A stretch of 8,790 nt of DNA from an uncultured Clostridia bacterium (GTDB lineage: Bacteria > Bacillota > Clostridia > Oscillospirales > CAG-272). Below the pieces are notes generated by a model. That model was not told where the DNA came from, ran no database searches, and was given only the letters and a program-made list of their open reading frames with translations. A program made the translations under genes and the position numbers. Below are positions 1 to 6,055 of the stretch, piece after piece. The DNA lies in the NCBI GenBank assembly GCA_946055715.1, contig CAMGGT010000016.1:1-8790 (forward strand), given 5' to 3'. Position 1 is the first letter of the stretch. Each line of letters begins with the position of its first letter.

Positions 1-6
1 TAGCCC

Positions 7-29
7 AAAGGCATGCAATGCATGCCTTT
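7..29. repeat. Perfect 10-bp inverted repeat
   Basis: AAAGGCATGC (7-16) and GCATGCCTTT (20-29) are perfect inverted arms around a 3-nt AAT loop. It could be the terminator hairpin of a gene ending just before the window, since a TAG lies at position 1, but only a very short T run follows it. A related GGCATGCCTT half-site recurs at 97-106. Its function is not determined. Confidence 0.6.
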
Positions 30-221
30 CTGCGCGTATTATAACACACCCCCACGCACAATGCAAGCCAAAAGGCCGCGCGGACAACGGGCGGTTGGCA
101 TGCCTTCACGGGGCAGGCGCTTTTTTGTTTTGGGGGCTGTTTCATTTGAGCAGTTCCGCTTTTCGGAATCTCGGAATCTTTGGTTGATTCGACGGGTTTC
201 TCTCTTTCTCTTACCCCAAGA

Positions 222-238
222 TTGGTATAATATACCAA
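222..238 (+). promoter_or_regulatory. Candidate -10 box inside a perfect palindrome
   Basis: TTGGTATAATATACCAA has perfect 8-bp arms (222-229 and 231-238) around one central base, and contains a consensus TATAAT at 226-231. No good -35 hexamer lies 16-18 bp upstream (the region is CT-rich), so promoter activity would need an extended element or an activator. A palindrome over a -10 box is a typical place for a repressor to bind. It could serve a leader running into the operon that starts at 816, but the distance is large. This is an inference from sequence only. Confidence 0.35.
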
Positions 239-511
239 AAATCGGAAGTGAAAAGAGAGAAAAAATGAAAAGACGAACAAAACACAGATCAAACGCATTT
301 ACCCACCTGTATGTCCCGCCGACAGGCAGCGCACACGCGCATCCACCCCTTTGCCCGGCCACAATGCCGCTTTTCCCCCAACCGTCACCCGACGCATGCG
401 TCTCGTTTATGGGCGTATTGCGGCATAAGGGTGACTTTTTGTTTTCCGGGAGGTGGGGGCTATGTACAGCTTGTTTTCCCTGCCCGCCGGACAGCGAGCG
501 ATGGCAACGCC

Positions 512-690
512 GCACACCGGCGCGGGCGATGCACAGAGGCCTTTGCCCCCAAGCGACACGAGCGCAAACACCTCTGCCCTACCGGGCAGACGGCAGCCAA
601 GGCCGACAGCGCACACCGTCGCAGACGGTGTGCAAAAACCTTTCACCCCAAGCGGCACAAGCCCAAGCACCCATTCTGCCCTGCAGGCAA
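512..690. repeat. Degenerate tandem repeat, period about 99 bp
   Basis: Two diverged copies begin at 512 and 611 with the shared start GCACACCG and then keep the same order of blocks: CCTTT-x-CCCCAAGCG, an ACACGAGC/GCACAAGC-like block, then CTGCCCT followed by a GGCA-type block. A partial related unit precedes them from about 481 (CTGCCCGCCGGACAGCG). The copies differ by small indels and many substitutions, so the duplication is old or the element is structurally constrained. I cannot tell whether it occurs elsewhere in the genome. Confidence 0.5.
611..633. repeat. Perfect 10-bp stem, 3-nt loop hairpin
   Basis: GCACACCGTC (611-620) pairs perfectly with GACGGTGTGC (624-633) around a GCA loop. 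It lies at the head of the second tandem copy. The equivalent position in the first copy (512-534) has lost most of the pairing. There is no following T run on the + strand (AAAAACC follows), so a simple intrinsic terminator is unlikely. A REP-like or leader-RNA structural element fits better. Confidence 0.5.
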
Positions 691-753
691 TGCCCCGGCA
701 AGCGGAGGGGGGCGGTTGCAAATTTTTTCTGTTTTTTTGCACATTTCTTTTTT

Positions 754-778
754 AACCCGGACAAAACCTGTCCGGGTT
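754..778. promoter_or_regulatory. 10-bp inverted repeat upstream of the regulator gene
   Basis: AACCCGGACA (754-763) and TGTCCGGGTT (769-778) are perfect inverted arms around AAACC. It lies 37 bases before the HTH gene and directly after a T-rich stretch. The T run is upstream rather than downstream, so it does not fit a terminator for + strand transcripts. It could be a DNA operator, for example autoregulation by the HTH protein, or an RNA stem next to the ribosome site. Operator or hairpin cannot be distinguished by reading. Confidence 0.4.
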
Positions 779-779
779 A

Positions 780-809
780 CCTCCTAAACTGGTCCTGACC
801 ACGGGAGGG
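780..809 (+). promoter_or_regulatory. Ribosome binding site with possible masking hairpin
   Basis: GGGAGGG at 803-809 is a strong Shine-Dalgarno six bases before the ATG at 816. CCTCC at 780-784 is complementary to GGAGG at 804-808, with an extra T785-G803 wobble. Between them TGGT (790-793) and ACCA (798-801) can form an inner stem. The resulting hairpin would hide the ribosome site of the regulator gene. The alternative is ordinary, unstructured initiation. Confidence 0.35.
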
Positions 810-815
810 AAAAGA

Positions 816-1169
816 ATGGGAACGGCAGAAAGAAGAGCGGAGATCGTCCGACTGCTTTGCCGGCGCAGATATGAAACCATGCTGAACCTGGCAGAGACAT
901 TCGGCGTTTCTCTGAGGACGATCCAAAGAGACATCGAGGCCATCAGTCTGACCGCCCCGATCTATACCCAATGCGGCCGTTACGGCGGGGGCGTGTATAT
1001 GGTGGAGGGCTTCACCATCGACCGCATGTATATGAAAGAGGAAGAATTGGCCCTGCTTTGCCGCATACGAAGCATGGCCGAAGGGTCGCCCGACCTGCTC
1101 TCGGCGGCGGAAAAAGAAACCCTTGACGGGATCATTGCCGCCTACTCTCCACCCAAAACCATTACATAA
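816..1169 (+). CDS. Short HTH-domain transcriptional regulator
   Basis: This is a 117-residue protein with an N-terminal winged helix-turn-helix of the HTH_11/DeoR-like type seen at the front of WYL-family regulators. Residues about 21-43 (TMLNLAETFGVSLRTIQRDI) give the two helices, and a wing-like segment with GRYGGGVYM follows at 54-62. The usual C-terminal WYL or sugar-sensing domain is absent: the protein stops after a short helical tail with an acidic/Leu-rich segment (74-110). The ATG at 816 is chosen because GGGAGGG lies 6 nt upstream. It stands 13 nt before the nucleotidyltransferase gene and is probably first in the operon, so it is the likely local regulator. Whether it activates or represses, and what it senses, cannot be read. 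The palindromes at 754-778 and 222-238 are candidate binding sites. DNA binding is well supported; the operon-specific role is inferred. Confidence 0.8.
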   Translation: MGTAERRAEIVRLLCRRRYETMLNLAETFGVSLRTIQRDIEAISLTAPIYTQCGRYGGGVYMVEGFTIDRMYMKEEELALLCRIRSMAEGSPDLLSAAEKETLDGIIAAYSPPKTIT

Positions 1170-1182
1170 GAAAGGAAAAAAC

Positions 1183-2256
1183 ATGCAAGAGCAAGAAAAA
1201 CAGCTCTTCAAAGAGCTATGCAAATTCAAAGATAACCACCCGGATGCCTCACAGCTTGCCTATGCCACCCCGGAAGTGCTGGGGCAGTTGTGCCTCGGCC
1301 GGATGCAGGGTGTCGCCTATGACAGTCTGCGGCGGCACGACCTGCTCGACAAGGTCAATCGTGAGTTCAAAAACACCTTAAAGGACGGATATGACCACAA
1401 CCTCCTCCGCAACAACAGTTTTTTTGAATGTGTCGCGATGGTGTCCGACCTGCTTTCTGCCTGCCCTGTCCGGGTGGCCATGCTGAAGGGCGCATGGCTG
1501 TGCGCCCATTATCCCGGCGGATACCGCACCTCAAATGACATTGATCTTTTGCTGGATGCAAAGGATGTCACCGAGGTGGGAAAGGTGCTGTCGGAGGCCG
1601 GCTTTATGCAGGGCAACCTCCGGCGGGATGTGTTCGTCCCCGCCGGGCGGCGCGAGATCATCGAATCAAAAATGACAAGGGGAGAAACCGTGCCCTACAT
1701 CAGGCAGGTGAACCTGCCCGGCATGCCTTATCTGGAGATCGACCTCAATTTCTCGCTGGACTACAAACCGGGAGACGATCGCGCACTGCAAAGAATGCTG
1801 GAGAAGACCGAGTGGCGGGGTGTGCGCACCACCCGCATCCCCACCCTGTGCAAACAGGATTTCTTTCTGCATCTCTGCTGTCATCTATATAAGGAAGCCA
1901 CCACCCTGCCCTGGATCGTCATGCAGCGGGACATGACCCTCTATAAATTCTGTGACCTCTATCTGCTACTGTCGGAGAGTGACGAAAAAGACATTGCCGA
2001 CCTGTTTACCCGTGCGCGGGAACTGGGGCTGGCCGATGTCTGCGCCTTCGGCATTCTGTGGACGGCCGACCTGTTTGCAACAGGGGACAGCACCGCCGTG
2101 CGGCACGCCAAAGACATCCTGCGGGGGCGGCCGGACTTTCTGCACACGGTAACCGCCCCCGCAGAAAAAAAGACCTTCCGGTATCAGACAGAGAGCATCA
2201 CCGACCGCTTTTTTATGCAGGACAGACAAATAGACCTGCGGGAGGTCACACCATGA
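1183..2256 (+). CDS. NTP_transf_5-type nucleotidyltransferase family protein
   Basis: This is a 357-residue protein resembling the uncharacterised nucleotidyltransferase family NTP_transf_5 (Pfam PF14907, by memory of its motifs). LKGAWL at 101-106 takes the place of the usual GS motif. DIDLLL at 119-124 supplies the paired aspartates D119 and D121. YLEIDL at 183-188 supplies the third acidic residue D187. This DxD...D layout is the metal-binding triad of polymerase-beta-fold nucleotidyltransferases, so catalysis looks possible. The C-terminal half is helical, as expected. The start at 1183 has AAAGGA 6 nt upstream. The gene begins 13 nt after the regulator and its stop overlaps the next ATG (ATGA), so it is coupled to the kinase gene. 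Family members occur in biosynthetic and surface-modification loci with no uniform substrate. The family assignment is fairly secure; the acceptor is unknown. Confidence 0.8.
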   Translation: MQEQEKQLFKELCKFKDNHPDASQLAYATPEVLGQLCLGRMQGVAYDSLRRHDLLDKVNREFKNTLKDGYDHNLLRNNSFFECVAMVSDLLSACPVRVAMLKGAWLCAHYPGGYRTSNDIDLLLDAKDVTEVGKVLSEAGFMQGNLRRDVFVPAGRREIIESKMTRGETVPYIRQVNLPGMPYLEIDLNFSLDYKPGDDRALQRMLEKTEWRGVRTTRIPTLCKQDFFLHLCCHLYKEATTLPWIVMQRDMTLYKFCDLYLLLSESDEKDIADLFTRARELGLADVCAFGILWTADLFATGDSTAVRHAKDILRGRPDFLHTVTAPAEKKTFRYQTESITDRFFMQDRQIDLREVTP

Positions 2257-2897
2257 AGCCACTGCAAATGAAAGAAAACGACACGGGCGGCTTTCTGTTC
2301 ACCTTCTGCGGGCTGGACGGCAGCGGCAAGACCACCATGATCCGCCTGCTGCGGGAAAAGCTGGCCCAAAGCCACCGCGTGGTGCTGACAAAACAGCCCA
2401 CAGAGGCCGTGCGAAAATCGCAGATCTTCCGCACCTATATGGACTGCCCCGACCACAGCGCCTTTGAGTACCGAAGTTTGTCCCTTCTGGCCGCAAGCGA
2501 CCGCCTCCAGCACGCAAGCCGTGTCATTGAACCATGCCTTGGGCAGAGGGCCGTGGTACTCAGCGACCGCTATTTTTACTCCTGCCTTGCCAATCTGCGG
2601 GCAAGAGGATACAAGGGCGACCGGTGGATCTATGAGATCGCGCACCACATCGTAAGGCCGGACATTTGTTTCTTCTTCGATGTGCCGGTGGAGACGGCCG
2701 TCTCGCGCGTCAGGGCCCGCCCCGAAGAAAAAGACCGCTATATCGACATCGATCTGCAACACAAACTGCGGCGGGAATACATCGACATCTGCCGCGCAAA
2801 CGGCGGGGTGCTGATCTCCACCCTGCTGCCCGCGCAGGAATGCCTGCGCATCATGGAAAACGAAGTCAGAAAGGTGATGTATCATGAGTGTATATGA
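2253..2897 (+). CDS. Thymidylate-kinase-like P-loop kinase
   Basis: This is a 214-residue protein of the nucleoside/nucleotide kinase superfamily, most like dTMP kinase. GLDGSGKTT (20-28) is the Walker A loop, SDRYFYS (104-110) holds the DRY/DRF-type motif, FFFDVPVETAVSR (140-152) is the strand and helix before the lid, and RARPEEKDRY (154-163) is a lid-like basic segment. TKQPT (46-50) sits where housekeeping enzymes usually carry an EPGGT-like motif, so the substrate site is divergent. This suggests a specialised rather than housekeeping kinase. The ATG at 2253 overlaps the stop of the nucleotidyltransferase, with GGGAGG about 7 nt upstream. The gene overlaps the ACP gene by 14 nt. It may phosphorylate a nucleotide or small intermediate for the pathway encoded here. 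The ATP-binding fold is clear and the substrate is not. Confidence 0.8.
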   Translation: MKPLQMKENDTGGFLFTFCGLDGSGKTTMIRLLREKLAQSHRVVLTKQPTEAVRKSQIFRTYMDCPDHSAFEYRSLSLLAASDRLQHASRVIEPCLGQRAVVLSDRYFYSCLANLRARGYKGDRWIYEIAHHIVRPDICFFFDVPVETAVSRVRARPEEKDRYIDIDLQHKLRREYIDICRANGGVLISTLLPAQECLRIMENEVRKVMYHECI

Positions 2898-3135
2898 ACG
2901 CACAAAAAAAGTCCTGCAGACCGTCTGCGGGCAAGAGCCCTCCGGCGTACAGGACCGTCTGCAGGAAGACCTTCTGATGGACAGTCTGGGTATGGTGACG
3001 CTGCTGCTGCAGATCGAGGATGAATTCGGCATTGAACTGAAAGAAAGCGACATGAACCCCTTTGACCTGATCACGGTGGAAGATGTCCTGCGGCTGGTGG
3101 GGCGGTATGAGGTGGCAGATGAACCGCTTTGTTGA
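2884..3135 (+). CDS. Acyl carrier protein
   Basis: This is an 83-residue stand-alone carrier protein. LLMDSLGMVTLLLQIEDEFG (30-49) is the classic phosphopantetheine attachment segment, with Ser34 in the DSL motif followed by an acidic recognition helix. The helical layout and length match ACP/PCP carriers. A host phosphopantetheinyl transferase must load it, as none is encoded here. AAAGGTGA precedes the ATG at 2884 at suitable spacing. The gene overlaps the kinase by 14 nt and the following BtrH-like gene by 17 nt. Its neighbours, an AMP-forming ligase and a putative acyl-ACP-using transferase, suggest that it carries a single activated acid rather than serving fatty acid synthesis; no fab genes are present. 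The carrier assignment is strong; the cargo is unknown. Confidence 0.9.
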   Translation: MSVYERTKKVLQTVCGQEPSGVQDRLQEDLLMDSLGMVTLLLQIEDEFGIELKESDMNPFDLITVEDVLRLVGRYEVADEPLC

Positions 3136-4132
3136 ACTGCCCCTCATAGAGCCGATGTACAGCACCTATCACTACCAGGGGCCGGGCGTGGCCATTGCCG
3201 CAAGCAACCCCTCCATCCGCTTCTGGTACCTGTCGGAGGTCATGAATCTGACCTGCACCCGTCGGTTTCTGCACGGCTATACGACCCCGGAGATCGGCAT
3301 CCAGAATTCCACCTGCGGCACCAACCCCTACCTTGAAAAGAAGTGGTACATGCTGGAATACCTGAAGGGCTATTCCAATATCATCATCCGCGACATGCTG
3401 GACCATGGGTTTTATGTCTATTTCAACGGCGTGGACGACTACTATGTGGAGGGCAAAAGCTGGTACCGCGAAAAGCACTTCAACCACGACGGACTGATCT
3501 GCGGCTATAACCGCGACGACAAGACCTATTGCCTGTATGCCTATGACAAGAATTGGGTCTACCGCAAATTCTGGACGCCCCAGAGCGGCTTTGACAAAGG
3601 CAGGACTGCCCTTTTCAAGGCCGGCATCTACGGTGCCATCTGCGGATACAAGCCCAAGCCCGACATTGTGACCTTTTCGGCCACGACCGCCCGCGCAAAG
3701 CTGGAAGAATACCTGGATTCCGATTTTGAAAAATACCCGCAGACGGAAGACGGCATGGTCTATGGCACCGTTGTGCATGACTACATCGCCCTGTATCTTG
3801 GGCGGCTGTATGACGGCAGCGTCCCCTACGAGCGGATGGACAGGCGCATTTTTCGCCTGATCTGGGAGCACAAAAAAGTCATGCACGAGCGCCTTCGGCT
3901 GATGGAAAAGGCCTTTTGCACAGACGGGGAATGCAGCAGCCGGTATGCGCGCATCGTCTCGGCGGCGGATGCCCAGCGGATGATGTATGCCGCCCATGTC
4001 ATGCGACAGAGAAATGCCCTGCTCCCCACCCTTGCGCGGCAACTGCTGGCCATGAGCGAAGAGGAAAAGATCATCCTACGCGAAATGCTGACAAAAACGA
4101 AAGGAAAACGAGAAAATGAAACTTTGGCATGA
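3119..4132 (+). CDS. BtrH-like putative ACP-dependent acyltransferase
   Basis: This is a 337-residue soluble protein that resembles BtrH-type (butirosin biosynthesis protein H, N-terminal) papain-like proteins. The best evidence is the central block DDYYVEGKSWY (106-116), HFNHDGLICGYN (120-131) and TYCLYAYD (136-143). This follows the family pattern of a residue-rich linker, an HD pair (H123-D124) in a glycine-containing strand, and another strand ending in Asp. BtrH itself moves an acyl group from a carrier protein onto an amine of an aminoglycoside. No obvious nucleophilic Cys occupies the family's N-terminal position; C46 and C66 are the nearest candidates, so activity is uncertain. The ATG at 3119 follows GAGGTG at short spacing and overlaps the ACP gene by 17 nt. 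The far C-terminal part is helical and charged. Its place between ACP and ligase strongly suggests an acyl-ACP-using step. It could also be a catalytically dead relative. Confidence 0.55.
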   Translation: MNRFVELPLIEPMYSTYHYQGPGVAIAASNPSIRFWYLSEVMNLTCTRRFLHGYTTPEIGIQNSTCGTNPYLEKKWYMLEYLKGYSNIIIRDMLDHGFYVYFNGVDDYYVEGKSWYREKHFNHDGLICGYNRDDKTYCLYAYDKNWVYRKFWTPQSGFDKGRTALFKAGIYGAICGYKPKPDIVTFSATTARAKLEEYLDSDFEKYPQTEDGMVYGTVVHDYIALYLGRLYDGSVPYERMDRRIFRLIWEHKKVMHERLRLMEKAFCTDGECSSRYARIVSAADAQRMMYAAHVMRQRNALLPTLARQLLAMSEEEKIILREMLTKTKGKRENETLA

Positions 4133-5489
4133 GATCAAAGAAAAAATGCTCTGCTTCCCCACCCAGCAAGTCTGCGAAGAGGGGGCAGAGATGACCTATG
4201 AAGACCTGACCGTCTATGCGGAAGTGCTGGCAGAGCAAATGCGGGGCATCCGCTGCTGTGCGGTGTTGTGCCGCTCTGAAATGGCGGCGGCCATCTCTCT
4301 GCTTGCCTGCTTTGCGGCGGGCATCACGGCCGTGCCGCTCTCCTGGCGTTATGGAGAGATCCATTGCCAAAAGATCCTTGACAGGATCGGGCCTGACGCA
4401 CTGATGACAGACGAAGAGGGCAGACTGCACATCCGCCGCCTGCCGGGTGCCACCTTCCGCGCGTCCTCCCCCCGCCCGGCGCTGATCATGTGTACTTCCG
4501 GCACCACAGGCACGCCCAAGGGTGCCCAACTGAGCGAAGACAACATCCTCTGCAACGTCGCCGACATTGCCGACTATTTTGCCATCGGCAAGACCGACAG
4601 CATTCTGATCGTCCGCCCGCTGTATCACTGCGCGACCCTGACGGGAGAGTTTTTGCTGTCGCTGACAAAGGGGTGCAGGATCCGCTTTTATTCCGAAAAA
4701 TTCAACCCGCCGCAACTCTTGCAACTCATTGACAAATACCGCATTTCCGTTTTGTGCGGCACCCCCACGCTGCTGGGCATGCTGGCGCGGTTCAACCGCA
4801 GGCAGGGCGAAACGCTGCGGCATCTGTGCGTCAGCGGCGAGTGCATGAGCCCCGCCGTCGGCCGTCAGATCGCGGCCGCCTTTCCCCGGGCGGAGATCTA
4901 CCATGTATACGGGCTGACAGAAGCCGGCCCGCGTGTGGCATGGTTGCCGCCCCGCTATTTTGCCGACTTTCCCGACTGTGTGGGTCTGCCGCTGAGATCG
5001 GTATCTTTGCTCATCCGAAAAGAGAACGGGCAGCCGGCCGCGCGCGGCGAGCAGGGCATGCTGTATGTCAAGGGCGAAAATGTCATGATGGGCTACTATG
5101 ACGACCCCGGCATGACGCGCAAGGTGCTGTGCGACGGGTGGCTGAAGACCGGCGACATCGCCGAGATCACCCCCGAGGGCTTTCTGAAGATCAAGGGCCG
5201 AAAAGACGACCTGATCATCAAAGCCGGCATGAACATCTACCCCCAGGAGATCGAAGCGGCCCTGCGGCGGGATGCCCGCGTCAGAGAGGTGATGGCCTAT
5301 GGCTACAAGACCCCCGGCGGGCAAACGCAGATCGGGCTTCAGATCGCCGGTGGCTTTTCTTCCGTTGACGAGGTGCGGCAGCTGTGCGGCGAACTGCTGC
5401 CCGCCTATCAGGTGCCGCTGACCGTCGAACTGCTGCCGGAACTGGCCAAAAACGGCTCGGGCAAGATCAGAAGGAGGCGGGCGGGATGA
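4116..5489 (+). CDS. AMP-forming acyl-acid ligase (ANL superfamily)
   Basis: This is a 457-residue adenylate-forming enzyme that probably activates a carboxylic acid with ATP and passes it to the neighbouring ACP (or to CoA). The core motifs are intact: TSGTTGTPKG (127-136) is the phosphate loop, YGLTE (265-269) holds the aromatic and Thr-Glu motif, KTGDIAE (344-350) supplies the ribose-binding Asp, GRKDDLIIKAGMNIYPQEIE (361-380) is the hinge region, and NGSGKIRR (446-453) carries the catalytic Lys450. It is shorter than typical acyl-CoA synthetases (about 500-550 residues), mainly at the N-terminus, like many stand-alone carrier-loading ligases. The ATG at 4116 has AAGGA 10 nt upstream. It overlaps the previous gene by 17 nt and the CYTH gene by 4 nt. 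The acid it selects cannot be read reliably from the pocket. The superfamily call is very secure; ACP as acceptor is inferred from context. Confidence 0.92.
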   Translation: MKLWHEIKEKMLCFPTQQVCEEGAEMTYEDLTVYAEVLAEQMRGIRCCAVLCRSEMAAAISLLACFAAGITAVPLSWRYGEIHCQKILDRIGPDALMTDEEGRLHIRRLPGATFRASSPRPALIMCTSGTTGTPKGAQLSEDNILCNVADIADYFAIGKTDSILIVRPLYHCATLTGEFLLSLTKGCRIRFYSEKFNPPQLLQLIDKYRISVLCGTPTLLGMLARFNRRQGETLRHLCVSGECMSPAVGRQIAAAFPRAEIYHVYGLTEAGPRVAWLPPRYFADFPDCVGLPLRSVSLLIRKENGQPAARGEQGMLYVKGENVMMGYYDDPGMTRKVLCDGWLKTGDIAEITPEGFLKIKGRKDDLIIKAGMNIYPQEIEAALRRDARVREVMAYGYKTPGGQTQIGLQIAGGFSSVDEVRQLCGELLPAYQVPLTVELLPELAKNGSGKIRRRRAG

Positions 5490-6055
5490 AGGTATATGAA
5501 CGCAAATACCTGCTGACGCAAGAGGAATATGAATACCTGCTTGCTTCGTCCCCGGCGTGCGGGCAGCTCACCCTGCAAAACGACTACTATGACACCCCCG
5601 ACCTTGCGGGCGACCGGCAGGCCGTCACCTATCGGATACGCACATATGACGGCCACCGCGAGGCCACCGTCAAACGCCACCTGTCGGAAGGCCACCTCTG
5701 CGAGGTGATGACCGAGTCGGCCGTCAGCCCCCTCGGGCGACCGTCCGTCTTCCCCGCCGGGCTTGTTGCGTGGGGGCGCCTCACCACACAGCGCATCTTT
5801 CTTGTCCGCGAAAAGGACTTCCGCGTGTCGCTGGACAAAAGCATCCTGCCGGACGGCACAGACTATGAACTGGAAGTGGCCTGTGCGCCGCGGTATGACC
5901 TGCAGGCGCAGATGTATGTGCTGGCCTGCCACCACCGCCTGTATCTGCACTGCCCCGGATACACCCACACGCTCGCCCGCCCCGCCGACCGACCGCCGAG
6001 CAAATCCCGCCGCTTTTTCGCCGCAAAAGGAGGGGTACCGTGTATTCTGTTCTGA
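5486..6055 (+). CDS. CYTH-domain (triphosphate tunnel) protein
   Basis: This is a 189-residue protein of the CYTH/triphosphate tunnel metalloenzyme fold, whose members hydrolyse or transfer triphosphates (inorganic triphosphatase, thiamine triphosphatase, class IV adenylate cyclase). Visible strands are YERKYLL (4-10), NDYYDTPD (32-39), YRIRTY (49-54), ATVKR (60-64), CEVMTE (72-77), LDKSIL (116-121) and YELEVA (127-132). Conserved acidic and basic tunnel residues are present: E5, K7, R50, R52, K63, E73, E77, D117, E128 and E130. The N-terminal signature is only V-x-E-x-K instead of ExExK, since position 3 is Val, so one metal-ligand Glu is missing and activity may be altered. The ATG at 5486 has AAGGAGG 8 nt upstream and overlaps the ligase stop (ATGA). 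The last 16 nt overlap the DNRLRE gene. It could remove pyrophosphate-type by-products or process a triphosphorylated intermediate. The fold is likely; the reaction is unknown. Confidence 0.75.
   Translation: MKVYERKYLLTQEEYEYLLASSPACGQLTLQNDYYDTPDLAGDRQAVTYRIRTYDGHREATVKRHLSEGHLCEVMTESAVSPLGRPSVFPAGLVAWGRLTTQRIFLVREKDFRVSLDKSILPDGTDYELEVACAPRYDLQAQMYVLACHHRLYLHCPGYTHTLARPADRPPSKSRRFFAAKGGVPCILF
6028..6042 (+). promoter_or_regulatory. AGGAGG ribosome site deciding a GTG start
   Basis: AGGAGGGG (6028-6035) sits 6 nt before GTG at 6040, inside the end of the CYTH gene. The spacing and strength make GTG the best start for the DNRLRE protein; the next in-frame Met is far downstream in the conserved region. 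Confidence 0.75.

Larger units (their letters stand above)
30..815. other. Long intergenic region, no convincing gene
   Basis: About 785 bases lie before the first supported gene. Frames are open on both strands for stretches, but the translations are Pro/Arg/Cys-rich, low-complexity and show no recognisable domain. The region carries the palindrome with a TATAAT core (222-238), a direct doublet of CGGAATCT (164-179), a tandem duplication of about 99 bp (512-690) containing a perfect hairpin, T-rich tracts (723-753), and a palindrome plus a potential ribosome-site-masking hairpin just before the regulator. It looks like regulatory or repeat-derived DNA, perhaps an interspersed intergenic element. 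If transcription starts near 238, it would form a leader of roughly 575 nt. Confidence 0.6.

Noticed and set aside
39..515. Minus-strand open frame of 158 residues in the upstream region
   Set aside because: There is no ribosome site or recognisable domain, and it overlaps palindromes. An internal hydrophobic stretch comes from the CT-rich tract.
481..690. CRISPR-like array in the upstream repeat
   Set aside because: The units are few, long (about 99 bp) and diverged throughout, with no short conserved repeat separated by unique spacers and no cas genes.
754..778. Intrinsic terminator in front of the regulator gene
   Set aside because: The T run lies upstream of the stem, not downstream, and on the minus strand the stem is followed by A-rich sequence.
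265..798. Open + strand frame starting at the ATG at 265 (about 177 residues) behind a weak AGAGAG site
   Set aside because: The composition is low-complexity Pro/Arg/Cys-rich, there is no domain, and the frame runs through the tandem repeat and hairpins. The ribosome site is weak, so it is probably chance or repeat-derived.
4071..5324. Long minus-strand open frame (417 residues) opposite the AMP ligase
   Set aside because: It is a shadow of a high-GC gene. The + strand carries all ANL motifs and a ribosome site, while the minus frame has no domain.
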